Positions 1 through 8,389 of a stretch of DNA of 56,670 bases are shown here, piece after piece. The DNA is from a virus. Within the stretch, counting starts at the first letter, position 1. Every line of letters begins with the position of its first letter. The DNA is taken from positions 1 to 56,670 of IMG/VR virus record IMGVR_UViG_3300009420_003189, one strand, 5' to 3'. The notes under the pieces were generated by a model. It saw nothing but the letters and a program-made list of their open reading frames with translations, did not search any database and had not been told where the DNA came from. A program made the translations under genes and the position numbers.

Positions 1-263
1 AATCTATTACTACAATCGGTGCGCAAACACTTGTTTTAGATGGTTGTGATGTTGAAAAAATAAAAGAAAAAAAAGTTTGTATTATAGATGATGTAGTGTC
101 CACAGGCGGATCTCTAATAGGACTTCAAGCAATGTTAGAAAAAATTGATTGTGAAATTGTATGTAAAGCTGCAATCTTATTGGAAGAGGCTGGATATGAT
201 AAAGGTGATATACTTTATTTAGAAAAACTCCCAATTTTTAAACCAGATGATTCCGATAATTGA
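1..263 (+). CDS. Phosphoribosyltransferase, C-terminal part (5' truncated by window edge)
   Basis: The reading frame is open from base 3 to a TGA at 261-263, giving about 86 residues with no start codon in view. It contains the PRPP-binding signature IIDDVVSTGGS, with the two acidic residues and the T-G-G loop typical of type I phosphoribosyltransferases such as adenine or orotate PRTases. The tail (KAAILLEEAGYDKGDI) resembles the end of adenine phosphoribosyltransferases. The likely role is nucleotide salvage in the infected cell, transferring a base to PRPP. The gene overlaps the next start codon by 17 bases, so the two are probably co-translated. The substrate base cannot be decided from this fragment. 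Confidence 0.8.
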   Translation, partial: SITTIGAQTLVLDGCDVEKIKEKKVCIIDDVVSTGGSLIGLQAMLEKIDCEIVCKAAILLEEAGYDKGDILYLEKLPIFKPDDSDN

Positions 264-1143
264 TTTGAAAAGTGATACTTGCGAAGAGCAGATGTATGAC
301 GCTTATACAACTGTGGGATTCGCAGTATTCACTAATGTTTATGATGAGTGGCTATCAGAATTTCAAGACTGGAAGCAACTCATGGACGAGTTCTTCCAGC
401 TACCATTAGATGTGAAAAAGAAATATGTATATAATGGAGTAAAGGGTTCCTCAACATGTCGCGCAGGATGGGGAGAGATGGGATATATTCAGAGTCGAGA
501 TGGTGATTCGAAAGAATCATATAATTGGATTGAACCAGCAAGAATGCAAGAACAATATTGGCCTACAGAAATTCCAGAGTTTAAACCATTAGCTCAATCT
601 ATCCTTCAGATCTCTCAACGTCTTTCTTATCAATTTTTCAATAAGTTTGAAAGTATATTCAAACATAAAAAAGGATATTTAATAGATAAGCATACGAATA
701 GTTATGTTAATATGCGGATGCTTCATTATCCAGCGCACGAGAAGCAAGAGGATCACGGGTTCGGAGGAGAACATACTGATTATGGTTCTATCACTTTACT
801 CTTTCGTTTCGATGATGTTGGAGGTTTACAAGTACAGGATAGAAAAACAGATGAATGGATTGATGCTCCTGTAGTGAAAAATTCAATAGTATTAAACATT
901 GGAGATATGTTTCAAAGATGGTCTAATGATACGTTAAAATCAACTAATCATAGAGTTGTTAATACAGTTCATACAAACTCTAGCTATTCAATGCCGTATT
1001 TTGTAGATCCCGGTAGAGATGTATTAATTAAGAATTTCACAGATGAACCAGATAAACATTTACCAATTTCTACCGATGAATATTTTAAACAGACACTAGC
1101 CCTACACAATGTTGAAAGAAGTTGGGAACAACAGATTAATTAA
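247..1143 (+). CDS. Isopenicillin-N-synthase-like Fe(II)/2OG oxygenase family protein
   Basis: At 298 aa it has the usual length for this family. The N-terminal part (IPIIDL... TVGFAVFTNV) matches the family's first domain. The jelly-roll domain carries HTDYG (His176, Asp178) and a distal His235 in NHRVV, which complete the 2-His-1-carboxylate iron site. GGLQVQ between them is also typical. The Arg of the usual co-substrate RxS motif seems absent: the corresponding stretch reads SYSMPYF. Either the 2OG-binding residue has moved or the co-substrate use differs. The substrate is unknown. The start overlaps the preceding phosphoribosyltransferase by 17 nt. Identity as an oxygenase fold is strong; activity is inferred. 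Confidence 0.85.
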   Translation: MIPIIDLKSDTCEEQMYDAYTTVGFAVFTNVYDEWLSEFQDWKQLMDEFFQLPLDVKKKYVYNGVKGSSTCRAGWGEMGYIQSRDGDSKESYNWIEPARMQEQYWPTEIPEFKPLAQSILQISQRLSYQFFNKFESIFKHKKGYLIDKHTNSYVNMRMLHYPAHEKQEDHGFGGEHTDYGSITLLFRFDDVGGLQVQDRKTDEWIDAPVVKNSIVLNIGDMFQRWSNDTLKSTNHRVVNTVHTNSSYSMPYFVDPGRDVLIKNFTDEPDKHLPISTDEYFKQTLALHNVERSWEQQIN

Positions 1144-1178
1144 TGAACATTTAACTAAATACTTAGAAAGAGAATATT

Positions 1179-1484
1179 ATGTTACCATTATTATTATTTA
1201 ATGTTATTTCTAGTCTTGTCGTAGACAAAGCAACAGATTTAGCAATAGAGCACGTGGAAAGTATGATAGATGATTTACTTCCAGAAGGTGCAAAAAAAGA
1301 ATTAGACAAAGCTATAAAGGCTGACCCTGCACACCAATTCACAAATGCTAAAGATGCATTGATGGGCGCTGTTGAAGGTAAGTTACCTATAATTAAAGCA
1401 GATGGAACCCTTAAACCAATTGAAGTAACATTTAAAATTTCATATGATCCTACTACTGGTTCAGTTGATGTAGAAAAGTCTTGA
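1179..1484 (+). CDS. Small conserved-type hypothetical protein
   Basis: A 101-aa protein that I do not recognise. The first 15 residues are hydrophobic (LPLLLFNVISSLVV), followed by an amphipathic, acidic helix-like stretch and a short C-terminal beta-like segment (IEVTFKISYDPTTGSVDVE). The N-terminus could be a weak membrane-associating helix, but it is too short and interrupted by polar residues to call a signal peptide. A purine-rich stretch AGAAAGAGAA lies just upstream of the ATG. A late-promoter-like ACTAAATA lies at 1154-1161 but is weak. Its stop codon lies inside the -35 box of the uvsX promoter, so the gene ends a transcription unit. Confidence 0.6.
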   Translation: MLPLLLFNVISSLVVDKATDLAIEHVESMIDDLLPEGAKKELDKAIKADPAHQFTNAKDALMGAVEGKLPIIKADGTLKPIEVTFKISYDPTTGSVDVEKS

Positions 1485-1509
1485 TATTTTTTTAAATGTG
1501 TAGTATAAT
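1481..1509 (+). promoter_or_regulatory. Sigma70-type promoter for uvsX operon
   Basis: TTGATA at 1481-1486 and TATAAT at 1504-1509 are separated by exactly 17 nt. Both are at or near consensus for host housekeeping sigma factors, and uvsX starts 27 nt downstream. The same architecture occurs twice more in the window, ahead of primase and ahead of the gene at 21664, which supports a real early or middle promoter class. Confidence 0.75.
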
Positions 1510-1536
1510 ATATTATTGTTTAAGTGAAAGGAATAA

Positions 1537-2613
1537 ATGAGTTATTTTGGGGAAATGTTAAAAGTAGCCAATAATGAATATGGCGCAGTAGTAAGTGACG
1601 GTGTTGAAGCAGGTGATGTAGAAAGTTTTATTGATACTGGTTCGTATATTTTAAACGCACAATTATCTGGGAGTATCTATGGAGGATTACCATCTAATAA
1701 AATTACAGCATTTGCTGGAGAAAGTTCAACCGGAAAAACTTTTTTTGTTTTGGGTTGTGTCCGGCAATTTCTCACAGATAATCCTACTGGCGGGGTTATA
1801 TATTTTGAAAGCGAATCTGCCATAACCAGAGATATGATAGAATCAAGAGGAATTGATTCTAAACGAATGATTATCCTACCTGTTGCCACAGTCCAAGAAT
1901 TTAGAACACAAGCGACTAAAATTTTAGAAAAACATTTAGAAGAATCCAGCAAGTCTCGTCCACCAATGATGATATGTTTAGATTCATTAGGCAATCTTTC
2001 TACTACTAAAGAAATGGAAGATGTTAGTGACGGTAAGGGGACCAGAGATATGACCAGAGCTCAAATGGTTAAAGGCACTTTTAGAGTTTTAACTTTATTA
2101 GGTGGTAAAGCTAAAGTGCCTCTTGTTGTTACTAATCACACATACGATCAAATAGGAACATTATTTCCTCAAAAAATTATGGGCGGTGGAACCGGCTTAC
2201 ATTATGCTGCATCTAGCATCGTATTCCTATCTAAAAAGAAAGAAAAGGATGGTACCGAAGTAATTGGTAATATAGTTCATTGCAGGACTTATAAATCAAG
2301 ACTCACAAAAGAACATAAAATGGTTGATGTTCTTCTTACCTTTAAAGAAGGATTGAATAGATATTATGGATTAGCAGAATTAGCAGAGAAGTATGGAATC
2401 TTTAAAAAAGTTTCTACTAGATTAGAAATGCCTGATGGAGAAAAGGTTTTTCTAAAAACCATGCTGAAAAATCCTACCAAGTATTTTACTAAAGAAATTT
2501 TAGACAAGTTAGATGTAGCAGCAGGGAAAGAATTTTTATATGGAGAAATGGAAATGGAAGAAGAATTAGCTGTAGAAAAAGAAAATATCGAAAAAGTTAA
2601 AAATGAGCAATGA
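1537..2613 (+). CDS. uvsX: UvsX RecA-like recombinase
   Basis: A 358-aa protein of the T4 UvsX family, a RecA-type strand-exchange ATPase for recombination-dependent replication and repair. The Walker A motif GESSTGKT lies at residues 61-68. A Walker B-like [12 protein letters not shown] follows, then [18 protein letters not shown] and [18 protein letters not shown], which correspond to the DNA-binding loop and core beta-strands of the family. The C-terminus is acidic, as in phage UvsX proteins. GAAAGGA lies before the ATG. It is first in the operon behind the promoter at 1481-1509 and overlaps the next gene by 11 nt, consistent with a uvsX-gp41 replication operon. Confidence 0.95.
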   Translation: MSYFGEMLKVANNEYGAVVSDGVEAGDVESFIDTGSYILNAQLSGSIYGGLPSNKITAFAGESSTGKTFFVLGCVRQFLTDNPTGGVIYFESESAITRDMIESRGIDSKRMIILPVATVQEFRTQATKILEKHLEESSKSRPPMMICLDSLGNLSTTKEMEDVSDGKGTRDMTRAQMVKGTFRVLTLLGGKAKVPLVVTNHTYDQIGTLFPQKIMGGGTGLHYAASSIVFLSKKKEKDGTEVIGNIVHCRTYKSRLTKEHKMVDVLLTFKEGLNRYYGLAELAEKYGIFKKVSTRLEMPDGEKVFLKTMLKNPTKYFTKEILDKLDVAAGKEFLYGEMEMEEELAVEKENIEKVKNEQ

Positions 2614-3022
2614 CTTAACAAAAGAAGATTATGATAGAATAGACAGTTATTATAGACTGGTATTACATCCCAAACATCCCGAAGACATTACACAACAATG
2701 TATAGAGATGCTGACAGGACCGTTTAAAGGTGTAGTATATAAGTATGGCAAATTCCAAGTATCACCACCAGATACGGAAGATGAAAGTACTGCTAAGTAT
2801 GAATATGATATTATAATGGTACCACCCGAATTAGAAGGTGTTGAACACACTGATGAAGAAGGTGAAGAATTTGAATTTATGATTGGTGAAATATTAGTAA
2901 AAATGATATGGGACAGATATCAAGAAACAGAAAAATCAGAAACAACAAACCCAGTAACTTTCGTGGAGGACAATGAATCAGAGGATAGAGCACCTAATAC
3001 TATCACATTTGATACACAATGA
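2603..3022 (+). CDS. Acidic hypothetical protein between uvsX and helicase genes
   Basis: A 139-aa strongly acidic protein of no family I can name. The first half ([18 protein letters not shown]) is mixed and probably folded. The second half is Asp/Glu-rich and low in complexity ([17 protein letters not shown]). It overlaps uvsX by 11 nt and the gp41 helicase gene by 50 nt, so it is translationally linked to both. Its placement inside the replication operon suggests a helper role in recombination or replication, but that rests on context only. The long overlap with gp41 is unusual: the helicase SD (GGAGG, 2965-2969) lies inside this coding region. Confidence 0.7.
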   Translation: MSNDLTKEDYDRIDSYYRLVLHPKHPEDITQQCIEMLTGPFKGVVYKYGKFQVSPPDTEDESTAKYEYDIIMVPPELEGVEHTDEEGEEFEFMIGEILVKMIWDRYQETEKSETTNPVTFVEDNESEDRAPNTITFDTQ

Positions 3023-4376
3023 ACTGTTTTCTCGTAAAGTCTCCCCCTATATAAAAGCAGAATATTTTGATGATAATTCAGAAAAAATTATCTTCAAACA
3101 AATACAAGATTATATTCTCAAACATAATAGCTTACCCACAAAGCAAAGTCTTTTAATTGATTTAGATCAGATAGATGGTTTGCATGAAACAGAATTCCAA
3201 CAAGCCACAGATATAATTAATAAGTTAGAGAAGCCAGAAGAAAAAGATATAACAGCTTGGCTTACCGAAGCTTCAGAAACATTTTGTCAAGACAAAGCAA
3301 TTTATAATGCAGTTGTCGATGCAATTGCTATTTTAGAAGGTAATGAAAAACAAACTCATTTATCTAAAGGTGCAATCCCAAGTATATTATCTGATGCTTT
3401 AGCAGTATCATTTGATCCACATGTAGGTCATGATTTTATTGAGGATGCAGATGAAAGATTTGATTTTTATCACAGGGTTGAAGAAAAGATTGAATTTGAT
3501 TTAGATATGTTTAATAAAATCACTAAAGGAGGATTACCGAATAAGACTCTTAATATATGTCTTGCCGGAACTGGTGTAGGTAAGTCCTTGTTTATGTGTC
3601 ATCATGCAGCAAGTTGTCTTTCTATTAATAAGAATGTTCTTTATATAACCTTGGAAATGGCTGAAGAAAGGATCGCTGAAAGAATAGATGCAAATCTTTT
3701 AGATGTTCCTATTAGTCAATTAGAAGAACTTTCAAGAGAAATGTATCAAAATAAAATTGATAAGATAAATGCAAAGACAAAAGGTAAAATTATTATTAAG
3801 GAATATCCTACAGCGGCCGCCAGCGCAACGCACTTTAAAAATCTTTTAGCAGAATTAAAGTTGAAACGTAATTTTACTCCGGATATTATATTCATAGATT
3901 ATTTGAATATATGTGCTAGCGCGAGAATTAAAGCAGGATCAAATGTAAATTCATATACTTATATTAAATCAATTGCAGAAGAATTGAGAGGATTAGCAGT
4001 AGAATTTAATGTTCCAATTCTTTCTGCAACACAGACAACAAGATCTGGATTTACAAGTACAGATATAGGATTAGAAGATACATCTGAAAGTTTTGGTTTA
4101 CCAGCAACAGCAGATTTTATGTTTGCTATAATATCTTCGGATGAAATGGAAGAGTTAAATCAATTACTTGTAAAACAATTAAAAAATAGATATAATGATC
4201 TTACATCTTATAAAAAGTTTATTATTGGTATAGACCGATCTAAAATGAGATTATATGATGTAGAACAAAAAGCACAAGAAGATATTGCAGATAGTGGGCA
4301 ATCTGATGAACCATTATTTGATACTTCCACTGGCAATAGAATGCGCAATAAAGCGGACTTTACGGCTTTCCAATGA
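2973..4376 (+). CDS. 41: DnaB-type replicative helicase, T4 gp41-like
   Basis: A 467-aa hexameric 5'-3' replicative helicase of the DnaB/gp41 family, the motor of the phage primosome. A helical N-terminal domain precedes a RecA-like core with Walker A GTGVGKS (199-205). The core continues with LYITLEMAEERIAERI (DnaB motif 1a), a Walker B-type DIIFIDYLN, PILSATQTTRSG (motif 3, Gln sensor) and a C-terminal motif around IGIDRSKMR. The gene for its partner primase (gp61) lies at 17844. The start is set by GGAGG at 2965-2969, inside the preceding gene. It overlaps the downstream gene by ATGA. Confidence 0.95.
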   Translation: MNQRIEHLILSHLIHNELFSRKVSPYIKAEYFDDNSEKIIFKQIQDYILKHNSLPTKQSLLIDLDQIDGLHETEFQQATDIINKLEKPEEKDITAWLTEASETFCQDKAIYNAVVDAIAILEGNEKQTHLSKGAIPSILSDALAVSFDPHVGHDFIEDADERFDFYHRVEEKIEFDLDMFNKITKGGLPNKTLNICLAGTGVGKSLFMCHHAASCLSINKNVLYITLEMAEERIAERIDANLLDVPISQLEELSREMYQNKIDKINAKTKGKIIIKEYPTAAASATHFKNLLAELKLKRNFTPDIIFIDYLNICASARIKAGSNVNSYTYIKSIAEELRGLAVEFNVPILSATQTTRSGFTSTDIGLEDTSESFGLPATADFMFAIISSDEMEELNQLLVKQLKNRYNDLTSYKKFIIGIDRSKMRLYDVEQKAQEDIADSGQSDEPLFDTSTGNRMRNKADFTAFQ

Positions 4377-4978
4377 ATGAACTAGATCATATTAAAGAAC
4401 ATTTGGACGTTCCCAAAAAAGTTTTTAAATGGTTTGAAAATGAATATAATGAATCAACGACTAAACATCCAAAAGCTTGGTGCAAATGCGCTCACAGTAT
4501 GGGTGCATATATTGAAGAGCAAATAGGATTTTCTTGTTATATTAGTATTAGAAAAGATAAATCATATGCATTATATGAATTGAATTATGACGGCGCAGCA
4601 AATGTGCCACAAGAACACTATTCTGAATCTGAGATAGAAATCACAATAAATTTATCTCCAGAATTATATACCCGCCAATTAATCATACCAGAAGAACAAT
4701 GGGAGAAATATGAACAACAATTTGTTCTTACATTTGTTCATGAGTTAACACATTCGTTACAATTTGATGACCAAAAAGAAAAATTTAACGATTATTTTTC
4801 GAGCCCATTTGAGATAGATGCTTATAGTTCTGAGCTTGCTTTTGATATGTTTCTCTATAAAAAGAAAGAAAAAGCTTGCGATGCCTATATGAGGTATGCT
4901 AAAATAGATACTAAGGTTTCTAATAAAATGAGAACCATGGCAAAAGAGAAATATCAGTATCTTAAAAAGACTAAATAG
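4373..4978 (+). CDS. HExxH zinc metalloprotease-like protein
   Basis: A 201-aa protein with a zincin-type motif, FVHELTHSLQFDD, around residues 122-134 (HELTH as HExxH). A downstream acidic residue in DAYSSELAFDMF is a plausible third zinc ligand. This layout is seen in small phage-encoded predicted metallopeptidases. No signal peptide or membrane segment is visible, so it would act in the cytoplasm or the virion. It is coupled to the helicase gene by a 4-nt ATGA overlap and followed by a 41-nt gap. The protease activity and target are inferred from the motif alone. Confidence 0.7.
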   Translation: MNELDHIKEHLDVPKKVFKWFENEYNESTTKHPKAWCKCAHSMGAYIEEQIGFSCYISIRKDKSYALYELNYDGAANVPQEHYSESEIEITINLSPELYTRQLIIPEEQWEKYEQQFVLTFVHELTHSLQFDDQKEKFNDYFSSPFEIDAYSSELAFDMFLYKKKEKACDAYMRYAKIDTKVSNKMRTMAKEKYQYLKKTK

Positions 4979-5019
4979 TTAAGTAAACTAATTTAATAAT
5001 TAATTGTAATAGGTTATGT

Positions 5020-5379
5020 ATGCAAAAAACATATAAAAAATTTATGGCTGAAACTGCATCTGATGAACGAGAAATTATAAGAGAAGGTCTCGTTAAAGAT
5101 CTTGAAAGAAGCTTTAAATCCGGTGGAGGTAAAGCAATAAAATGTGGCGATTATACAGTCACTCCAGTGAAGGCTGATCACAAAGCTTCAGATTTTCACG
5201 TAGTTGTTAAGGACCGTTCTGGAAAGGACAAAACAGAAGCAATAAAAAAATGGGAACCGGATTTTATAGTTTATATAGACGGCAAAATACATTTTGAAAC
5301 TCGAGATGGGAAATTGCGCGCACCTGATAAAAAGACAGCTAAAGAAATTGAAGATTGGTGTAAACAGTACTCAAAGTAA
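5020..5379 (+). CDS. Small protein with capsid-targeting-like N-terminus
   Basis: A 119-aa basic protein starting MQKTYKKFMAE. This resembles the T4 internal-protein capsid-targeting peptide, which as I recall is of the form MKTYQEFIAE and is cleaved after Glu by the prohead protease. Here a hydrophobic-x-Glu site (MAE before Thr) is at residue 11. The body (KCGDYTVTPVKADHKASDFHVVVKDRSG) looks like a small alpha/beta fold that I cannot assign. It heads a run of genes sharing this N-terminus. Packaging into the head is a hypothesis from the motif; the mature function is unknown. Confidence 0.65.
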   Translation: MQKTYKKFMAETASDEREIIREGLVKDLERSFKSGGGKAIKCGDYTVTPVKADHKASDFHVVVKDRSGKDKTEAIKKWEPDFIVYIDGKIHFETRDGKLRAPDKKTAKEIEDWCKQYSK

Positions 5380-5400
5380 GGTAAGTAAACAAAGAAATCT

Positions 5401-6906
5401 ATGAAAACTTATTCAACTTTTATGGCGCCAGGTTATACTAGGAATGAGATTCGAACCCTCTTAGAACGAGTAACACCTGAGCTCAAAAAACAAGTTCTAG
5501 ATCAAATAGAACTCGTTGATAATGATGTAGTGTTAAAAAATGTATTAGAGGCCATTCAAAAAGATGTGATGGCTAACATGATAAGAGAGAAAGCTATTGA
5601 CGCCAAAATTACTATGAATCAAGATTTATTCATAGATGCTATGATATCTTTGATTAATAAGTCCGGCGCTAGTGCCGAAGACCAAGTTAATTTTTGTCAA
5701 GAATTAATTAAAGGTGATGTGATTGATTGTGTTAAAATGGTTAAAGATAGTTTAAATAAAGTTGTTAAATTAGATTCGTATGTTACTACAAAAAATCCAG
5801 TATGGTCCAAGGTTAGAGACAAATTAATTGCATTAGATGTAAAAATTGATAATCAAAATATAGGCCCTGGAGAAATTCTTTATATTATGTCAACTCCGGG
5901 TGGTAAAAAAGGCGATGAAGACAATAAAGGTGATTGTTGGTTAGGTGCGGGAGTTAATGTTGAATTAAAGAAAGATGGTGGAACGTTTTCAAAACCAACA
6001 AATTTTGCAGATGCTAAGTTAGCATGGATTAATGCTTTTAAAGATTTAGGAAGAGATATTTCTGCTGATGATGCAGATAGGATGATGTTAGGCGGCACAA
6101 AATATTATGGTGAATCAAATAAAGGTGGTGGTATAGCAAAATCTTTATCAATAGGAAGTAAAGAGTATACATCATTGTATATGGACAATAAAGGTGCTAG
6201 TCAAAGAATAGCCGATAAAGCTTGTGAAACATTATATAATAATATTTGTTCAATAGCTTGTCCTAATAATGGTGCGATTCCGTATTCATTTAATAAAACA
6301 GTAAAAAATGGATTAACAGATCCTAATGAATTTATAAGGCAATGGAATTCTAATGCCCTACACGATTATAAGAAACATGGCTGGGATTATCTAACTCTAT
6401 TTAATTCTGAATCAGGCGATACAATTTCATTTAAAACAGCACAAGATTTATATAAGTCAAAACAATGGAATGTTGGATCTGAATGGATGTTAAGATGGGT
6501 AGGTGGCGGCGGCTTCGGAGGAACTGGTGCGTCCACTCGCGTTTATGCCGGCACTTTTAAAAACGAAGGAACTTTTGATCCAGGACAAACAGATTTTGAA
6601 GAAAAGTTGAAAGCAAAAGACGACATAAAATCAATATTAATGCATACTTTTGGCCAATTAAAACAAGGTAAAATGACCAAGAAGATTAAAGATGCTTTTA
6701 CTTCTGCTAGCAGCTTAAAAGGACCACAAAAAGATGTAACTCAAAATAATGACCCGAAAGATTTTAAACAGTTAACCAAAGATATCGGCACTAAAATATC
6801 GGATTATTTTAAAGCAAAATCTAAACTTGGATTTGGTAGAGATAAAGCCGACAGAGAAATCGGTCAAAGTTTTTCTGCTATGAAACAAAAATTGGGGATT
6901 AGGTGA
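5401..6906 (+). CDS. Possible PD-(D/E)XK-type nuclease with capsid-targeting-like N-terminus
   Basis: A 501-aa protein starting MKTYSTFMAPGYT, which shares the KTY..F motif with its neighbours but lacks a clear Glu cleavage site nearby. A helical region covers residues 10-130. It is followed by GPGEILYIM (about 155), GDCWLGAG (Asp about 177) and VELKKDGG (about 185-192). This Gly-Glu ... Asp ... Glu-x-Lys spacing resembles the core of restriction-endonuclease-fold nucleases. A Gly-rich loop (RWVGGGGFGGTGAS) and a basic C-terminus follow. No close family is recognised with certainty. The nuclease reading is an inference to be tested by structure prediction. It ends in a GTGA overlap with the next gene. 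Confidence 0.6.
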   Translation: MKTYSTFMAPGYTRNEIRTLLERVTPELKKQVLDQIELVDNDVVLKNVLEAIQKDVMANMIREKAIDAKITMNQDLFIDAMISLINKSGASAEDQVNFCQELIKGDVIDCVKMVKDSLNKVVKLDSYVTTKNPVWSKVRDKLIALDVKIDNQNIGPGEILYIMSTPGGKKGDEDNKGDCWLGAGVNVELKKDGGTFSKPTNFADAKLAWINAFKDLGRDISADDADRMMLGGTKYYGESNKGGGIAKSLSIGSKEYTSLYMDNKGASQRIADKACETLYNNICSIACPNNGAIPYSFNKTVKNGLTDPNEFIRQWNSNALHDYKKHGWDYLTLFNSESGDTISFKTAQDLYKSKQWNVGSEWMLRWVGGGGFGGTGASTRVYAGTFKNEGTFDPGQTDFEEKLKAKDDIKSILMHTFGQLKQGKMTKKIKDAFTSASSLKGPQKDVTQNNDPKDFKQLTKDIGTKISDYFKAKSKLGFGRDKADREIGQSFSAMKQKLGIR

Positions 6907-8129
6907 AACAATATAAACAATTTCTCGTAGAAGCTTCTGGAAAAAATCTTCATATGGAACATCTTGAGGATGAGGTGTTAAATGGTGGAGTTAATGGTAC
7001 AAGAGGAGCAATTGATTTTCTAAGATCTTTACGAAATATGTTAGCAGGCCATAATAAAGAAGCTGTTAACGTTACAGTGAAGTGGGATGGTGCTCCTGCT
7101 ATATGCGCTGGGATTCATCCTAATGGAAAGTTCTTTGTTGATTATAAATCAATGAGACGACCATGCTTTACACAGGCTGATGTAGATGAACATTTTAGTG
7201 GAGGGCCCCTCCAATCTAAGATGAGTGCTTTATTAGAACATTTGCCCAAATTAAAAATCCCGGGTAATATTTTTCAGGGGGATGTTCTTTGGACAGATAA
7301 CAAAGAAAAAAAGATTAAAACAATTGATGGTGAAAAATATATTACATTCGCACCTAATACAATAACATATGCTGTTCCTTTAAATACAGAATTATCAAAT
7401 ACAATAATTAAAGCACAAGTAGGAATTGTTTTTCATACAACATATAGAACAGCAGGACAAGAAGATTTAACAGATTTGAAAGCAGAATTTGGGGCTGATG
7501 TAAATGAATGGACTAAACACAAAGATGTTTGGGGAGTTAATGCGGACTTTACAGATTTAAGTGGGACAGCCACATTTACAAAGGCCGATGAAACCAAAAT
7601 CACAGGAATGCTTTCAACGTTAGGAAAAGACTTTAATAAAGTTAACGGCCGGTTTCTTGATAGTATCAGAGATGATAATATGCTGAAAGTTCATCTTAAA
7701 ACTTATATAAATTCAAAAGTTAGAGAAGGTGAGTTTATAGATGAAAGGTTAGCAAAACAAGCTGTAAAATTTATTAAAGACAAATTAGATAAAGAAGTAT
7801 CAAAATTGAAATCAGAAAAAGGTCGTTCACGAAAACAAATGACAGTTGATGAATATTTAAAAAGATTGAATGGAAATTTAGATCAGATAAGTGTAGTGTT
7901 TCGTATAATGGCTTTAATAAATAACATTAAGCTGTTTATTGTACAAAAGTTAGAAGAAGTTCAAGGCATAACTTCAACATTTATTAAAACTAAATCAGGT
8001 TATCGGGTTACAAAACCAGAAGGATTTGTTGCAATAGATTCTTTTGATTCCGGTAAAGGATTAAAATTAGTTAATAGAATGGAATTTAGTAGAATAAATT
8101 TCAATGCAGATAAGGATTGGGACCAATGA
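6903..8129 (+). CDS. DNA/RNA-ligase-like nucleotidyltransferase with capsid-targeting-like N-terminus
   Basis: A 408-aa protein beginning MKQYKQFLVEASG, where L-V-E before Ala is a good prohead-protease type site. It then has the ordered motifs of the covalent nucleotidyltransferase (ligase/capping) superfamily: KWDGAPA (motif I, with the candidate adenylated Lys), IFQGDVLW (motif III-like), PEGFVAID (motif IV-like) and LKLVNR (motif V-like) near the C-terminus. It starts with GTG, overlapping the previous stop as GTGA. It is not a standard T4 DNA ligase or RnlA, and similar phage proteins are usually left as unknown. Ligase activity is inferred. If the N-terminal motif works, the enzyme would be packaged and injected. 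Confidence 0.75.
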   Translation: MKQYKQFLVEASGKNLHMEHLEDEVLNGGVNGTRGAIDFLRSLRNMLAGHNKEAVNVTVKWDGAPAICAGIHPNGKFFVDYKSMRRPCFTQADVDEHFSGGPLQSKMSALLEHLPKLKIPGNIFQGDVLWTDNKEKKIKTIDGEKYITFAPNTITYAVPLNTELSNTIIKAQVGIVFHTTYRTAGQEDLTDLKAEFGADVNEWTKHKDVWGVNADFTDLSGTATFTKADETKITGMLSTLGKDFNKVNGRFLDSIRDDNMLKVHLKTYINSKVREGEFIDERLAKQAVKFIKDKLDKEVSKLKSEKGRSRKQMTVDEYLKRLNGNLDQISVVFRIMALINNIKLFIVQKLEEVQGITSTFIKTKSGYRVTKPEGFVAIDSFDSGKGLKLVNRMEFSRINFNADKDWDQ

Positions 8130-8389
8130 AAACTTATAAAGAATCATTTGCAGGTGAAGCTCCCGCAGTACAAATACAAGAATCTAAGGATTCCGATAAA
8201 TTGATTGATGCTCTTGGTGCTTGTATCAATGCGGCACCAGAAAGACCAAAAAATAAATTAGCTCAAGTATTTGAAGATTATCAAGAAAAGTTTGGTAGAA
8301 GGCAACCCAAATTGCCTTATATGATGCAAGGTTTTTTTGATGCGATTGAGGAATTTACAGATGCAAGAGTAGATAGGGAAAAATGGTAA
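8126..8389 (+). CDS. Small protein with capsid-targeting-like N-terminus
   Basis: An 87-aa protein beginning MKTYKESFAGEAP, again with the shared KTYK..F start. An ATG at 8126 in an ATGA overlap with the previous gene is preferred over the in-frame TTG at 8117, because it gives the shared N-terminus exactly. A second possible cleavage site, IQE before Ser, lies at about residues 16-18. The remainder is a predicted compact helical domain (DALGACINAAPERPKNKLAQVFED) of unknown function. Confidence 0.65.
   Translation: MKTYKESFAGEAPAVQIQESKDSDKLIDALGACINAAPERPKNKLAQVFEDYQEKFGRRQPKLPYMMQGFFDAIEEFTDARVDREKW

Noticed and set aside
1677-1994. Reverse-strand open frame inside uvsX (and many similar ones elsewhere)
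   Set aside because: It is antisense to a strongly supported gene, with no SD and no recognisable protein. The same applies to the other nested frames, for example 20556-21020 inside nrdJ.
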